From positions 4,526,001 to 4,590,000 of the forward strand of contig OY744466.1 in assembly GCA_963556145.1 (NCBI GenBank): a stretch of DNA of 64,000 nt, written 5' to 3'. The stretch is from Hygrocybe punicea (lineage: Eukaryota; Basidiomycota; Agaricomycetes; Agaricales; Hygrophoraceae). The stretch's first letter is position 1; every line of letters begins with the position of its first letter. A program made the position numbers and the translations under genes. Shown here piece after piece: positions 36,183 to 46,884 of this stretch. Below the pieces are notes generated by a model. The model made no database searches, had not been told where the DNA came from, and worked only from the letters and a program-made list of their open reading frames with translations.

Positions 36183-37715
36183 CACATGGCAGCAAGAGCT
36201 GGATCCTGGTCAACCCAATCCTGCAGCGAGAGCTAGGCCAGGGTCAACCCAATTCTGCAGCAAGAGCTGAGCATGGCAACCCAGTGCTGGAGCAATAGCC
36301 GGGCCGTGGTGAACCCAATCCTGCCAATTGGGTGGGTCCAGGATCAACCCAATGCTACAGAACGGGCTGGACCCCAGTCAACCTACCCTGCAGCAATAGC
36401 TGGACCATGGTCAACCCAGTGCTGCAGCAAGAGCTGGGACCAGGTCAACCCAATGCTGCAGTAATTGCTGGACCTGGGTCAACCAAGTGCAGCAGCAATA
36501 GCTGGACCCTGGTCAACCCAAGCCCTGCAGCAAGTGCTGGACCCTGGGCAACCCAGTGCTGCAGCAATAGCTGGACCCTGGTCAACCTACCCTGCAGCAA
36601 GTGCTGGGCCAGGGTCAACCCAGTGCTGCAGAAATAGCTGGACCCGGTCAACCCAAGCCCTGCGGGAAGTGCTGGACCTGGGTCAACCCAGTGCTGCAGC
36701 AAGAGCTGGGACCAGGTCAACCTACCCTGCAGCAAGTGCTGGGCCAGGGTCAACCTAGTGCAGCAGCAATAGCTGGACCCTGGTCAACCCAAGCCCTGCA
36801 GCAAGTGCTGGACCCTGGTCAACCCAGTGCTGCAGCAATAGCTGGACCCTGGTCAACCTACCCTGCAGCAAGTGCTGGGCCAGGGTCAACCTAGTGCAGC
36901 AGCAATAGCTGGACCCTGGTCAACCCAAGCCCTGCAGCAAGTGCTGGGCCAGGGTCAACCCAGTGCTGCAGAAATAGCTGGACCCGGTCAACCCAAGCCC
37001 TGCAGGAGGTGCTGGACCTGGGTCAACCCAGTGCTGCAGCAAGAGCTGGGACCAGGTCAACCCAATGCCACAGTAATTGCTGGACCTGGGTCAACCAAGT
37101 GCTGCATCAATAGCTGGACCCTGGTCAACCCAAGCCCTGCAGGAGGTGCTGGACCTGGGTCAACCCAGTGCTGCAGCAAGAGCTGGGACCAGGTCAACCC
37201 AATGCTCCAGCAATAGCTGGCCCTGGGTTGACCCAGTGCTGCAGCAAAAGATGGCCCTGGGTCCACCCGGTGCAGCAGTAAGAGCTGGACCTGGGTTGAC
37301 CCGATGCTGCAACAAGAGCTGGACCTGGGTTGACCCAATCCTGCAGCAAGAGCTGGGGCCAGGTCAACCCAGCAATTGCTGGACCCCAGTCACCCCCTCC
37401 AGCATGTGCTGGGCCCTGGTCAACCCAATGCCGCAGCAACAGCTGGGTCCAGGTCAACCCCAGTGTGCAGCAAGAACTGGTCTAGGGTCAACCCAGTGCT
37501 GCAGCAATAACTGAAGCCAGGTAAACCCACATGGCTTGAACAGCTGGACCTGGGTCAACCCATCCATCCTGGAATAGCTGCCCTGGGTTAACCTACCCCA
37601 TGGCAGAGCTGACACCGGGTTGACCCACCCAGGCGCCCTTGACCAGCAAGATCTGTACCTGGGTCAACCTACCACACCACATTTCCCCAGCAAGAGCTGT
37701 CTTTTGGGTTAACCT
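36183..37715 (-). repeat. Right-arm tandem array, inverted (about 1.53 kb)
   Basis: Reverse complement of the left array, shorter by about 550 bp, roughly sixteen units. The two arms therefore change copy number independently. Confidence 0.9.
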
Positions 37716-37802
37716 ACCCCCCCAGCAAGCAACTGCGCTATGTGTACCTACCTTTTGCAACTATATCTGCGATCGGGTTAACCAAAACGACTGGGTCTAC
37801 TG

Positions 37803-39141
37803 TGACCCGTTCCATTGTATACGCGATTGTCCCATCTGCGAGCAGTACACTTGAGACGGGATATGCCGCAAGAACGAGCACGGCCGCATCGTATTGCCTA
37901 ATGGAATGTATCTTCCAAAGGCTATCGTCGGCAAAAATATGAAGGATCGCTTCGACGCGTGGCACGCACAGAACCCCGGCAACCGCGCTCCCCCTGCCCG
38001 CAACCCCACAGAACCGTTCCAACGCGACCCGCCGCCTCATGTCAAAGCTAACTTCGTCTCCGCCATCGAAGTACCCACCTATGAACCAGAGGCCACCACC
38101 GAGTATGCCGACATCTTTCAGTCCACGACGTCCGACATCGACAACGACAACGAACAGATTAAGGTTCTGGAAGCCGAAGTGCAGTGGCTTCATAAACGGG
38201 TTAGATTCGACGGTGTAGAGATCCCATTGAAGGCGAAAGGCAAGTCTAGAGAAACGTTTCCCAATCCGCCCGCCACTTCCACGTCCATCCCCGCCGCGAA
38301 ACCCGCCGAGAAAACGGCCAGACCTATCAACGAGCAGCCGATCACCATAGTCCCCCCTTCGAACACGCGGCCGACAGAGCCGACCGCCCTTGTACCGCAC
38401 ACTCCCCAGAACCTTCCCGCATCGCACCCCCAATACCGCTACCAGGCCCCCATCGAAGATCCCGGTATTGCCAAATCCGTCATCGACCGTGCGCTCAATT
38501 CTCAAGTCTGCATTTCGCAGCGAGAACTTTTAGCCATGTCGTCTGACGCCCGCCATCACATGAAGGACCTCACTACATCGAAAAAGGTCACCGCCGAGAG
38601 TAACAACGTCGAGGTCTTCCATTTTCACACACCCGAAATCCCCACTCGCGCCTGTCAACACTGTCAGGAAAACATCCCGCTCGTCGTCAGCCGCGACTCA
38701 GTCCCTCTCCATGCGGTCTACCCGCTCATCAACGGCAAATTCATATTTGAGTGCGTCCTCGACAACGGTTCCATGATCATCGGCATGCGACGCGATATTT
38801 GGGAGAAACTCGGTTACGGCCTCCAAAACATGAAGATGCGAATGCAGTCGGCAAACAAGAGCGACAACGATACCCTCGGCCAGATCACGAATCTTAAATT
38901 CACCTTCGGCGACGTTGATCTTTTCCTCCAAGTCCAAGTCGTCGACGACGCCCCCTACGAAATCCTCATCGGCCGCCCGTTCTTCATGCTTTCCGAGGCC
39001 CTTACGAAGGATTATAAAAACGGAGAGCAACAAGTCACGATCACGGATCCAAACACCGGCGCCGTCGTCACCTTGCCCACCATCGAGCACAACCAAAAGA
39101 ACCGACGAGAGCAGTCCGACACCGGAAAGCCGGATTTTTAG
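37803..39141 (+). pseudogene. Ty3 gag 3' part and aspartic protease
   Basis: Resumes with the second half of the zinc knuckle (HCIRDC), a TGA where CGA (Arg) is expected (EQYT then DGICRKNEHGR), then a long linker and a retropepsin-like domain with FECVLDNGSMIIGMRRDIW and YEILIGRPFF. The active-site triad reads DNG where DSG or DTG is usual. The frame stops at DF (39141), while the next coding frame (LEVEDPEIPLGKD) overlaps it one base back at a run of five T, so a frameshift, accidental or programmed, links it to pol. Confidence 0.85.
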
Positions 39142-41315
39142 AAGTCGAGGACCCAGAGATACCTCTCGGGAAGGACGCACCGGGAGATGAGAAGCCGCCA
39201 CTCGAAAGCAACCACACCTATACCACGAACTATGCTTCCCTTTTGCCATTTCCCCTAGAAGAGGACTTATGTTTTTCTATCGATTTAGATTTCTCTTCGT
39301 CTCAGCCTCAGACTGCCACCCAGTACATTTCATTGTTGACCGATGTACAAAATCAGCTACGTACTACCGATACCCTTCCTTCGTCTTGTTCCGTCTCCGC
39401 TCCTGCGTCACCTATTTCTTCTTCGAATATTTGTAACAAAGCCTCTACTGAACACGCTACTTATATCTCGTATACCACCCCCCCTACCAGGGACCTAAAA
39501 GGAGTCGTTACCAAGAAAAAGTATAAGAAGGTAGCCGATCGTATCCGCCCAATTTCTACCACTCTCCCCGACAAATACCGAATCATACGCGGGATCACTG
39601 GCGACCCGCTAGCCGATTTACCCACGCTCCCAACTCACCCGCCCGACTTTACACCTGGCACCCGCTATACCCAGGAACGACACGACGCGATGCCGATGAA
39701 CCCGGATGGATTCCTTTGGCCAGAGGAAGAATAACTCAGCCACCATATCATCAAAACACAAGAAGCCGCTTTTGCGTGGAACGAATCCGAGAAAGGGCAG
39801 TTCAATACGGACTACTTCCTGCCGATCCACATTCCCACCATACCACACGACCTGTGGGTCCATCGCAATATCCCAATCCCACCCGGCATCCTTAACAAAG
39901 TCATCGGCATCATCAAAGACAAAATTAACGCCGGTACCTATGAACCCTCGAATTTGTCATACCGCTCCCGCTGGTTCTGCGTTTTGAAAAAGGATGGGAA
40001 GTCTCTTCGAATCGTCCACGATCGACAGCCGCTTAACGCTGTCACTATTCGCGATCCCGCCGTGCCGCCCATGACTGAGCACTTGGCCGAGGCCTTTGGC
40101 GGCCACTCTTGCTACACTTCCTTCAACCTCTTCGTCTCTTTCGACCAACGCCTCGTCCACCCCTTGTCTCGGGACTATATGACATTTCAGTCTCCACTCG
40201 GAACGCTTCGACTTATGCAGATCGCTATGGGATACACAAATTCCCCGCAGATCTTACACGGTGACTCCACATACATCCTCCGTGACGAAATCCCTCATCT
40301 TGCCGTTCCATATATGGACGATATTCCCGTCAAAGGGCCTCCAACCCGCTACGAGCAACCCGACGGTACCTACAAGACCATACCTGAGAACCCGGCAATC
40401 CGACGTTTCATTTGGGAGCACTTCCAAGTTGTCAACTGCGTCATCCAGCGTTTCCGCTATGTCGGCGGTACCTTTAACGGCAAGAAACTCGAGTTGTGTC
40501 GACCCTCAGTCATTGTTGTTGGCCACCGATGCACATACGAAGGAAGAGTAGCCGACGACTCCAAAGTACAGAAGATTCGCAATTGGCCACTGCCGACCAA
40601 CCTCACCGAAGTTCACGCCTTTCTCGGTATCTGCGGCGTCTTGCATATTTTTATCAAAGACTTCTCGCTCCACTCCCGACCCCTCGTCCGTCTTACCCAC
40701 AAAGGTATACCCTTCGAATTTGGTGAAGAAGAAGAGACCGCCGTTGACTACCTCAAAAATGCCGTCATTTCATCGCGTGAATGGGAGGTCATTCTCGCCG
40801 TCGATTCATCCGTTCTTGGAGTCGGCTTCGTTCTTATGCAAATCCACGCCGACGGAAAGCGCTATCTGAATCGTTTTGGTTCAATATCATGGAACGAACG
40901 CGAAGCCCGATACTCTCAGTCCAAGCTCGAGCTTTACGGTCTCTTCAGGGCCCTCCGCGCCTATCGGATTTTCATTATCGGCGTCCGCAACCTCACCGTT
41001 GAAGTCGACGCGAAGTACATAAAAGGGATGCTCAACAACCCCGACATTCAGCCCAATGCAACGATCAACCGATGGATAGCCGGCGTGCTCTTATTTGACT
41101 TTAGACTTGTTCACGTACCCGCTTCCGCACACGGTGCACCCGACGGACTCTCCCGACGTCCCCGCGCTGCAGAAGACCCCGAGGAGATCAACGACTCTGA
41201 CGATTGGCTCGACCACTCCTATGGTTTCTTTATGGAAGTCGTCAACTACCGACCCACCCCCACACCATCTAAGCCGATTGCTGTATGCGGCCGCTGCCAT
41301 GCCACAGCCGACTGA
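39142..41315 (+). pseudogene. pol: Ty3 pol: reverse transcriptase and RNase H
   Basis: Same frame throughout except for a TAA after FLWPEEE (about 39734). Recognisable motifs: LKKDGKSLRIVHDRQPLN, MTFQSPLGTLRL, YMDD as VPYMDDIPV, and RNase H with AVDSSVLGVGFVL, YSQSKLELYGLFRAL and VHVPASAHGAPDGLSRRP. In RT motif A the sequence is CYTSFNLFVSFDQR, where the first catalytic Asp should be (FDL), so the enzyme is dead as written. It ends in a TGA at 41313 where Trp would keep the frame into integrase. Confidence 0.9.
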
Positions 41316-42754
41316 CTCCAAGAATTACCGGCCGTCCTCGTCTACACAAATCAGGAAGCCATTTCTGACATACCGCGATCCGATAAAGCCCGCACGGCTG
41401 ACGTTTGTCTTGCCCTCATCGAGACTTGGTTACAAGATCTAACCCGACCCGTGAACCTCACGGATGAAGAATATTGTCTGTTCTTACGATACGCCCTTGA
41501 ATTCTTCGTCACCGATAACAAGCTTTGGCGCAAAGACCATCACGGAAAACACAAACTCGTCATACCGCCCGACCGCTGGCTTCAGTTACTCAAAGACACT
41601 CACGACTCTCTCGGCCACAAAGGTATATTCTCCATCCGCGCTCGGCTACTCGATCGTTTCTGGTGGCCACACCTCGACCACGACGTTAAGTGGTACGTCC
41701 AGTCTTGCCATCAGTGCCAAGTACAGCAAATGCGTTATCACCACATTCCGCCGACCGTCGCTACACCGGCCTCAGTATTCTGCAAAGCATACGTCGACAC
41801 GATGTTTATGCCACGATCCGGCGGCTACCGGTACATTGTCCAAGCCCGTTGCTCCCTCTCCGCTTATCCCGAGTTCCGAATGCTACGCCACGAGACTGGC
41901 TCGACCATCGGCACATTCCTGTTCAAAGACATCTTATGCCGTTGGGGCGCTCTCGAAGAAATCGTTACCAACAATGGCAAGCCATTCGTAGAAGCGCTCG
42001 ACTATCTCGCCTCCCGCTACAGTATCCGCCACATCTGCATTTCGCCCTATAACTCACAAGCGAACGGACCTGTTGAGCGTCGCCACCTAGATGTCTGGGA
42101 GGCCATTATGAAAAGTTGTGACGGAGATGAAAAGAAATGGCACACCGTAACCCACTCCGTATTTTGGGCCGAACGGGTCACGACACACAAAAGCCTCGGA
42201 TACTCGTCCTACTACATCGCACACAGAGTAGAACTGCTTTTTCCATTCGATTTTGCCGAAGCTACGTACATGGTTCCGACGCAAGATACGATGTCTACGA
42301 CCGACCTCATAGTCATCAACTTCGTAAACAAGAAGCCGACCTCAATCGGGTCAAAGAAAAGCTTACCAAATCTCGGCTCGCGTCCGCCCGGCAATTCGAG
42401 CAGAAATACGCCAACATGATCAAAGTTTTCGACTTCGAACCCGGTAACCTCGTTCTTGTCCGAAATTCACGTATCGAAATGTCTCTCGATCGTAAAGCAA
42501 AACCGCGGTACTTTGGACCCATGGTTGTCATCAGGAAAACAGAAGGCGGATCCTGCATACTCGCTGAACTCGACAGTGCAGTTTCTAAATCTCAATTTGC
42601 CGCTTTCCGAGTCGTACCCTACCACGCCCGCTCAAAAATATCGATACCGTTGGACGACTTCTTACAATACCCTGATGCCAACGATACCGATTCAAACGAT
42701 CTTGATGATCCGACGTACCTGCCCTCTATAGACTCCTCACCCGACGACGATTAA
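41316..42754 (+). pseudogene. pol: Ty3 pol: integrase
   Basis: HHCC zinc domain (SLGHKG and CHQC), then the catalytic core. The first Asp is kept (AYVDTMFMP) and the Glu is kept (NGPVERRH), but the second Asp reads EEIVTNNGKPF instead of TDNG. A frameshift near 42320 separates the core from the C-terminal part (VFDFEPGNLVLVRN and KPRYFGPMVVIRK, a GPY/F-type module). It ends at 42754 with an acidic tail. Confidence 0.9.
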
Positions 42755-43962
42755 GCATTTCATTTATATTCTGTCCACGTTATACCCCCATTTCATTTAG
42801 TTCCTCTTAGTTTTCTAACGATATGACGAATGATGCGAATAGTCCTATGTCTTCGGGAGCCAATCGGCTTTCCTTAGCTGGGTGAACAAGCTGACACGTC
42901 TTTTATGTACACGATATATTTTTTTTATATATACAACGGGCCCATTATTTTATTTATATTTTACAGGCGGCCGGCCTCGTAACCCCGCTTCAACATCGCC
43001 AACCTTGAGGCCGACCGTTCGAGATCAATGCGGAGCCGCTGGAACCCTTGATGAGGTGATGGTTGACGTTGGTGCCCAGGGCTCCCAGCTCCCCCGTAAG
43101 GACCGCTAGCCACGCCGACACTTGCTCGTAATTCTCCATCGTCAAAACGAACGGGTTTGCTGCTGAGGCCGCCCTAAGCCATTTCGTCGGCCGCTCTTCC
43201 TCTGACTCCTCCTCGTCTTCGTCATCGTCCTCGACCGATTCCACATCCTCGACCCGTGGTTTGCTCGTTGAGGCCCGGGCAGGCCTACTGCGGATTGGCT
43301 TTGTCATGAACGACAACGGCTTCCTCGTGCCGACCACAACCTCCTTCCCCTTTCCGGTATCCACCTTGCGCCGACCCCTGCCCGTCCGGTGTGTAGCATT
43401 AGTACATCTTTTCTTCAGCCTCCGGCATCGTTCGCACACGTAGCCCGTGACGCCTCGACACGCCTCTTGAGCCTTGACGCAGTTGGTGCAGGGTTGTAGG
43501 GGAAACGGCCCGGTGAACTGTTACCAGGATCAGTGACTAAAGAACAAATGAACCGACACAGGAGCTTACTGTCGTACAAGCCAGGTCTCCGGTCTCTACG
43601 CCCGGCGTATCTACGTCTTCTACATCGGCCGGTGTCTCTGGTGCTGGGTCGACGGGGCCTTCCTCTGGCTCAACTGCGGCTTCGCCTTCCGGAATCGACT
43701 CAGTCCTTGGTTCACCCGCGACCGATGTGTTTGCTTCAGCTCGCCGTTCTTCACTGAGCTGCCGCCAATTAGTGATGGGGAAGTTCGGTTCGGTCCGGTT
43801 TTCGGCCTTTTTGCCCCAAACCGAAACCAAACGGTTTGGTTCCTACCAAAAAATCCCAAACCGAAACCGAAACCGACGTAAATGGTTTATGTCGGTTTGG
43901 TTTCGGTCCAGACGTGGTCTGAACCGCGAACCGCATGGGCTGGGGGCCCTCCCTCCCATCTG

Positions 43963-44016
43963 ACCTCGCAAGAGCGCTGCACACGTCAATCGACGTGGCT
44001 AGCCTCATTACGAGGT
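43963..44016. repeat. Nested-palindrome module (54 bp)
   Basis: Outer arms ACCTCGCAA and TTACGAGGT, core CACGTCAATCGACGTG. Confidence 0.65.
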
Positions 44017-44382
44017 GGGATTGGGGGTTGGTGGGCTGCACGGCCCTGTCCTAGCGAAACACACGCGTCGAACGCGTGTGTTCCGCCTCGGCTGTTGTCG
44101 ATTGGGTGTGGTGGTGGTGGTGGTGATGCCCCGACGCGTCAGATGCGTTGTGCACGCGACGACGGGCGTGTTGGCCCCGCGTTGGTCCTGCGTTGGTTGT
44201 TTTCGGCGAGCGCGTGGTGGTGGTGTACGGGCCTCTCCGCGTGGGTGTCCCAATGCGTTGGCCGCATTGGTGTTGCATGGTGGTGGTGGTGGTGGTGGTG
44301 GTGTTGCATGGTGGTGGTGGTGTTGTGCCGCGTTCCATTATATACAAATAAAATCAATAAAAGAAAGAATAAAAATAACATA

Positions 44383-44419
44383 CCACGAAGGAGCGGGGGT
44401 GGATGCACCACCCCCCGCT
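44383..44419 (-). other. Hairpin beside a splice donor
   Basis: Minus strand stem AGCGGGGGGTGG with CCACCCCCGCT, then CCTTCGTG and GTATGT at 44383, followed by a T-rich stretch. Confidence 0.45.
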
Positions 44420-44610
44420 GCTCGACAACTGCCACTCCACCCCGTTCATGTTCGTTTGCGTGCGTGCACGTTGGAGGCGTTGGCGTGTCCGGTGCAGCGT
44501 TGATCGCTGCTGTCGTGGTTGTGGCCATCATGGTGGCAGTCGCTGTCGTTGCCATCGTGGTGGTGGTGATGGTGATGGTGGTGATGGTGGTGATGGTGGT
44601 GTGTGTCAAC

Positions 44611-44693
44611 CTGTAATGTGTTAATGCGTTAGTTAAGTTCGAATAAATATAAATAAAAAACATACGAGGGCGGCAGGGAGTACCCTGCCGCCC
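44611..44693 (-). other. Hairpin plus complete small intron unit
   Basis: Minus strand 11-bp stem GGGCGGCAGGG with CCCTGCCGCCC, then TC and donor GTATGT (44665), branch-like CTAACG and acceptor CATTACAG (44611), a 55-nt intron. No open frame across it. Confidence 0.55.
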
Positions 44694-45639
44694 GTTTTGT
44701 CGACCTCGGGTGCTCCATCGTCCTCGTTTGGCGTACATCGGGGGTGTTGTTGGTGGGGGTTGGTGAATTTGGGTGACTTTCGAAGTCAGCCAAGTACTGT
44801 CGGTTTGTGGTTCAAACTCAGTTTGAAACCGTTTCGGCCCGCGGCCAAATCTCCAAACCGGAGACCAAACTTCCCCAACACTACCGCCAATACACAGCTC
44901 CATCCCTTTCAACCCGGTCCACTTCTTGAGTCCAGTGCTGCTCGTGTTGTTCTATTCTAAGCCGCTCCCGCCTTTCCTCTGCCGCCTTTCGCCTTTTCTC
45001 CACCTCGGCTCGTGCATTTGCCTCTGCCAACCGTCTGGCCTCCTCTTCCCATGTATCCGCTTCTTCATCCGCCCGCCGTCTAGCGTCTTCCTTTTCCTGC
45101 CTCTCTCGGTCCGCCGCTTCTTTCAGCCACTCTTCGACATCGTTAGCATACGATTGGCGGTCAGCCCATAACAGTGGCGTTACTGGCCTCGTACCACCAG
45201 CTCAGAGTTCCGCGACGATTCTGTTATAAGCACACTAGTGGGACGACATGAGCTATCTTAAGACACGCGTAATCAATCGGGAAACTCACCAGCGCTTTCT
45301 TGCGGCCGCTTAACCATTGTTGGGCCATCCCCTCGTTGCTGTCCACCATCGTTACGAGATCATCGCTGTGAAACACGGTGACCACGTTAACGGCCTCTTC
45401 GTAGTCTGCCCAGACATCGGGTTCGATGCTTTCGACGAAGGCGAGGAAACTATCGTAAACTTGGGACATGGTGGGCGTGTGATGGTGTAGAGGAAAGGTC
45501 GGATCAACAACGAGATTTTTTTTATTTTTTTTACTTTGCCGTTGTTTGGCCGCTCATGTGATTGGCCACATTCGCGACCCGTATTTGGAGACCCCATATT
45601 CTCGACCACGGATGGTCTCTATTAGAAGACCCAAGGAGA

Positions 45640-46433
45640 TGTAGAGGGTCCTCGACCCTCTGAGGCCGTAACATCGATATCTAGCGAATCCGCTCGAACC
45701 CGACGTCTCTAGCAATCTACGCTCGAACCCGATGCAACCCGACGCAACCCGATGCATACCGACTAGCACGGCCACTCACGTACCTGGTCGGTCTATCTCC
45801 TAAACTCACGGAACTTCAAATATCAAAGATAGATCTCATCGGACTGGGATCCCGACATCGGACTTGCCTTATTCACGCCTAGCGTCTCCCTTATGGGGAT
45901 ATAGTAAAGTATATTGCATCTTTTACGGTTTTTATATCTTCCACCCATTTTCCCTGTCATCGTCGCCTCGCAACGCTCTTCCTACTTCCCCATTTTTATT
46001 CTCCTTTGTTTTCTCTCATCGGCCGAGGACTCTCGTCCAAATCTAGGTACAGAAATTTGTAGTATAAAAACGGTGCCCAAGTGCCGTCTCATAATAAGAA
46101 ACCAGTTCCCCCGTTTCCTCTCTCTGAGAGTTAGTCTCTCAGTAAAATCCATTGCACACATTACTCGTTGGATTCCTTGACGCTCTCCCCGTCCTTCTAC
46201 CGTCTTAATCTCTACGTTTCTCGTCACCCGACACCCGACCTGCCATACCTGACACCGTCGGCTTCGTCGGCTTCGACCGGCCTCGATAGATTTCAGTAGT
46301 TTACTTGGCAGCTTCTTATCATTTACATCCTATCATCTTACTGAAGCTCGTTAGACTATTCCTAGTCACTTTCACGCTGACCCCCACAGGCTTAGGATTA
46401 TTATTCCGCAGCCACCCCGACCTCGCCTTTACA
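45640..46433 (+). repeat. 3' LTR of the Ty3 element (794 bp)
   Basis: TGTAGAGGG to CTTTACA, preceded by purine-rich AGAAGACCCAAGGAGA. A GTATAAAAA box-like stretch near 46060 may be the promoter. Confidence 0.9.
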
Positions 46434-46649
46434 TCGGCTTAGCTGCCAGCTAACAGCTAATAATTTAAGGTAGCTGTAGCTGGTAGCTGGTCATTAGCCT
46501 TGGCTTAGCTGGACCTGGCTAAGCTAAATTTGGCTAGGCTAATGGCTACTAGCTGACTATTAGCCTTAGCCATGGCAACACTACCCAGACCCGTGGCTAA
46601 ACCCACGGCAAAACCCGCGGGTTTACCCATACCCATGCCATTCACTAGT

Positions 46650-46884
46650 CAGCAGACCCGCCCCATCCACATCGCTCTGCTCTTGCCCTGCTTGTTAAAT
46701 GTTGTCTGCCACTAACCTGAATGTGTTGTTGGTTGTGTTGATAATCACTGTCTCCATCCGAGGATTCCGAGAAGACTTAAGACTTAGGAAAAAATGACGC
46801 ATCTTGCCTTGTGTATCAGTGACCCACAGTCACATGACCACTGCCAAGTGTCAAGCCAAATACAACCCTCGCCACGCCCAACAC
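46650..46884. other. Sequence between the nested stack and the hAT element
   Basis: No supportable gene. It should include the region upstream of the Crinkler-like fragment at 53214, cut by the hAT. Confidence 0.4.

Larger units (their letters stand above)
30030..37802. mobile_element. Giant foldback element (7773 bp) in the gag zinc knuckle
   Basis: Left end CAGTAGACCCAGTCGTTTTG, right end its reverse complement, flanked by a seven-base TSD TGACCCG (30023-30029 and 37803-37809). Removing it rejoins CLFCDDP to FHCIRDC, the complete zinc knuckle. The arms of about 2.7-3 kb are inverted copies: terminal stretch, 34-bp tandem array, AT-rich part, GA-rich and GAC/GTC-rich low complexity. The centre (about 33370-34480) is unique and has no recognisable transposase, so the element is non-autonomous. 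The superfamily is not determined; seven-base TSDs are uncommon. Confidence 0.9.
43770..44883. mobile_element. hAT MITE (1114 bp) in the antisense gene
   Basis: Perfect eight-base TSD CCGCCAAT (43762-43769 and 44884-44891). Ends TAGTGATGGGGAAGTT and, inverted, TAGTGTTGGGGAAGTT. Subterminal CGGTTTCGGTTTCGG-like runs, one nested-palindrome module, several GGT microsatellites and two hairpin/splice-donor units. No transposase. Confidence 0.9.
42990..45469 (-). pseudogene. Antisense Zn2Cys6-type gene inside the Ty3 element, split by a hAT MITE
   Basis: Lies between integrase and the 3' LTR on the opposite strand. Exon 1 starts MSQVYDSFLAFVESIEPDVW (45469). The next exon has LLWADRQSYANDVEEWLKEA and a highly charged coiled coil, then GAVYWR joins QLSEERRAEANTS exactly across the MITE at 43770-44883. 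After an intron near 43560, LQPCTNCVKAQEACRG and YVCERCRRLKKRCTN give C-X2-C-X6-C-X7-C-X2-C-X6-C, the spacing of a fungal binuclear zinc cluster, usually a DNA-binding domain. An acidic stretch and MENYEQVSAWLAVLTGELG follow; stop at 42990. The first intron join is unresolved. Likely a nuclear regulator or structural protein of the element; role unknown. Confidence 0.7.
26162..46433 (+). mobile_element. Ty3/gypsy LTR retrotransposon with four nested insertions
   Basis: Two 794-bp LTRs (the 5' one split by an insertion) start TGTAGAGGG and end CTTTACA. The four-base sequence TCGG is repeated at the borders. Order inside: primer binding site, gag, protease, reverse transcriptase, RNase H, integrase, then an antisense gene, then the 3' LTR. 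That domain order defines the Ty3/gypsy group. Several stops, a frameshift and lost catalytic residues make it inactive. Confidence 0.9.
20836..46584. mobile_element. hAT-type non-autonomous element split by LTR elements
   Basis: Ends TAGTGTTGCTGTGGCTAAG and its reverse complement TAGTGTTGCCATGGCTAAG. Flanking eight-base sequences are CCTGGACC and CCCAGACC, equal except for two transitions, as expected for an aged TSD. Removing the LTR element at 21242-25608 and the Ty3 element leaves about 1.1 kb, the same size as the other hAT MITEs here. Its ends are rich in AGCTA/TAGCT repeats. Confidence 0.65.
19160..46649. mobile_element. Outermost hAT-type non-autonomous element (nested stack)
   Basis: Left end TAGTGAATGGCACGGGTA; the right end, read in reverse complement, is TAGTGAATGGCATGGGTA. 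The flanking eight bases (TCTCCCTC and GTCAGCAG) do not match, so the two ends may come from different copies or a rearrangement. After removing nested elements about 1.7 kb remain. It has subterminal GGGTA/TACCC palindromes and one 54-bp nested palindrome (19356-19409). Confidence 0.5.

Noticed and set aside
43800..43880. CGGTTTCGG runs as telomeric sequence
   Set aside because: Short, imperfect and confined to both ends of one hAT MITE; the basidiomycete telomere unit TTAGGG is not present.
22940..44620. GGT/GTG microsatellites as a telomere-like or regulatory repeat
   Set aside because: Simple trinucleotide runs inside MITEs, varying in length, with no telomere-type unit.
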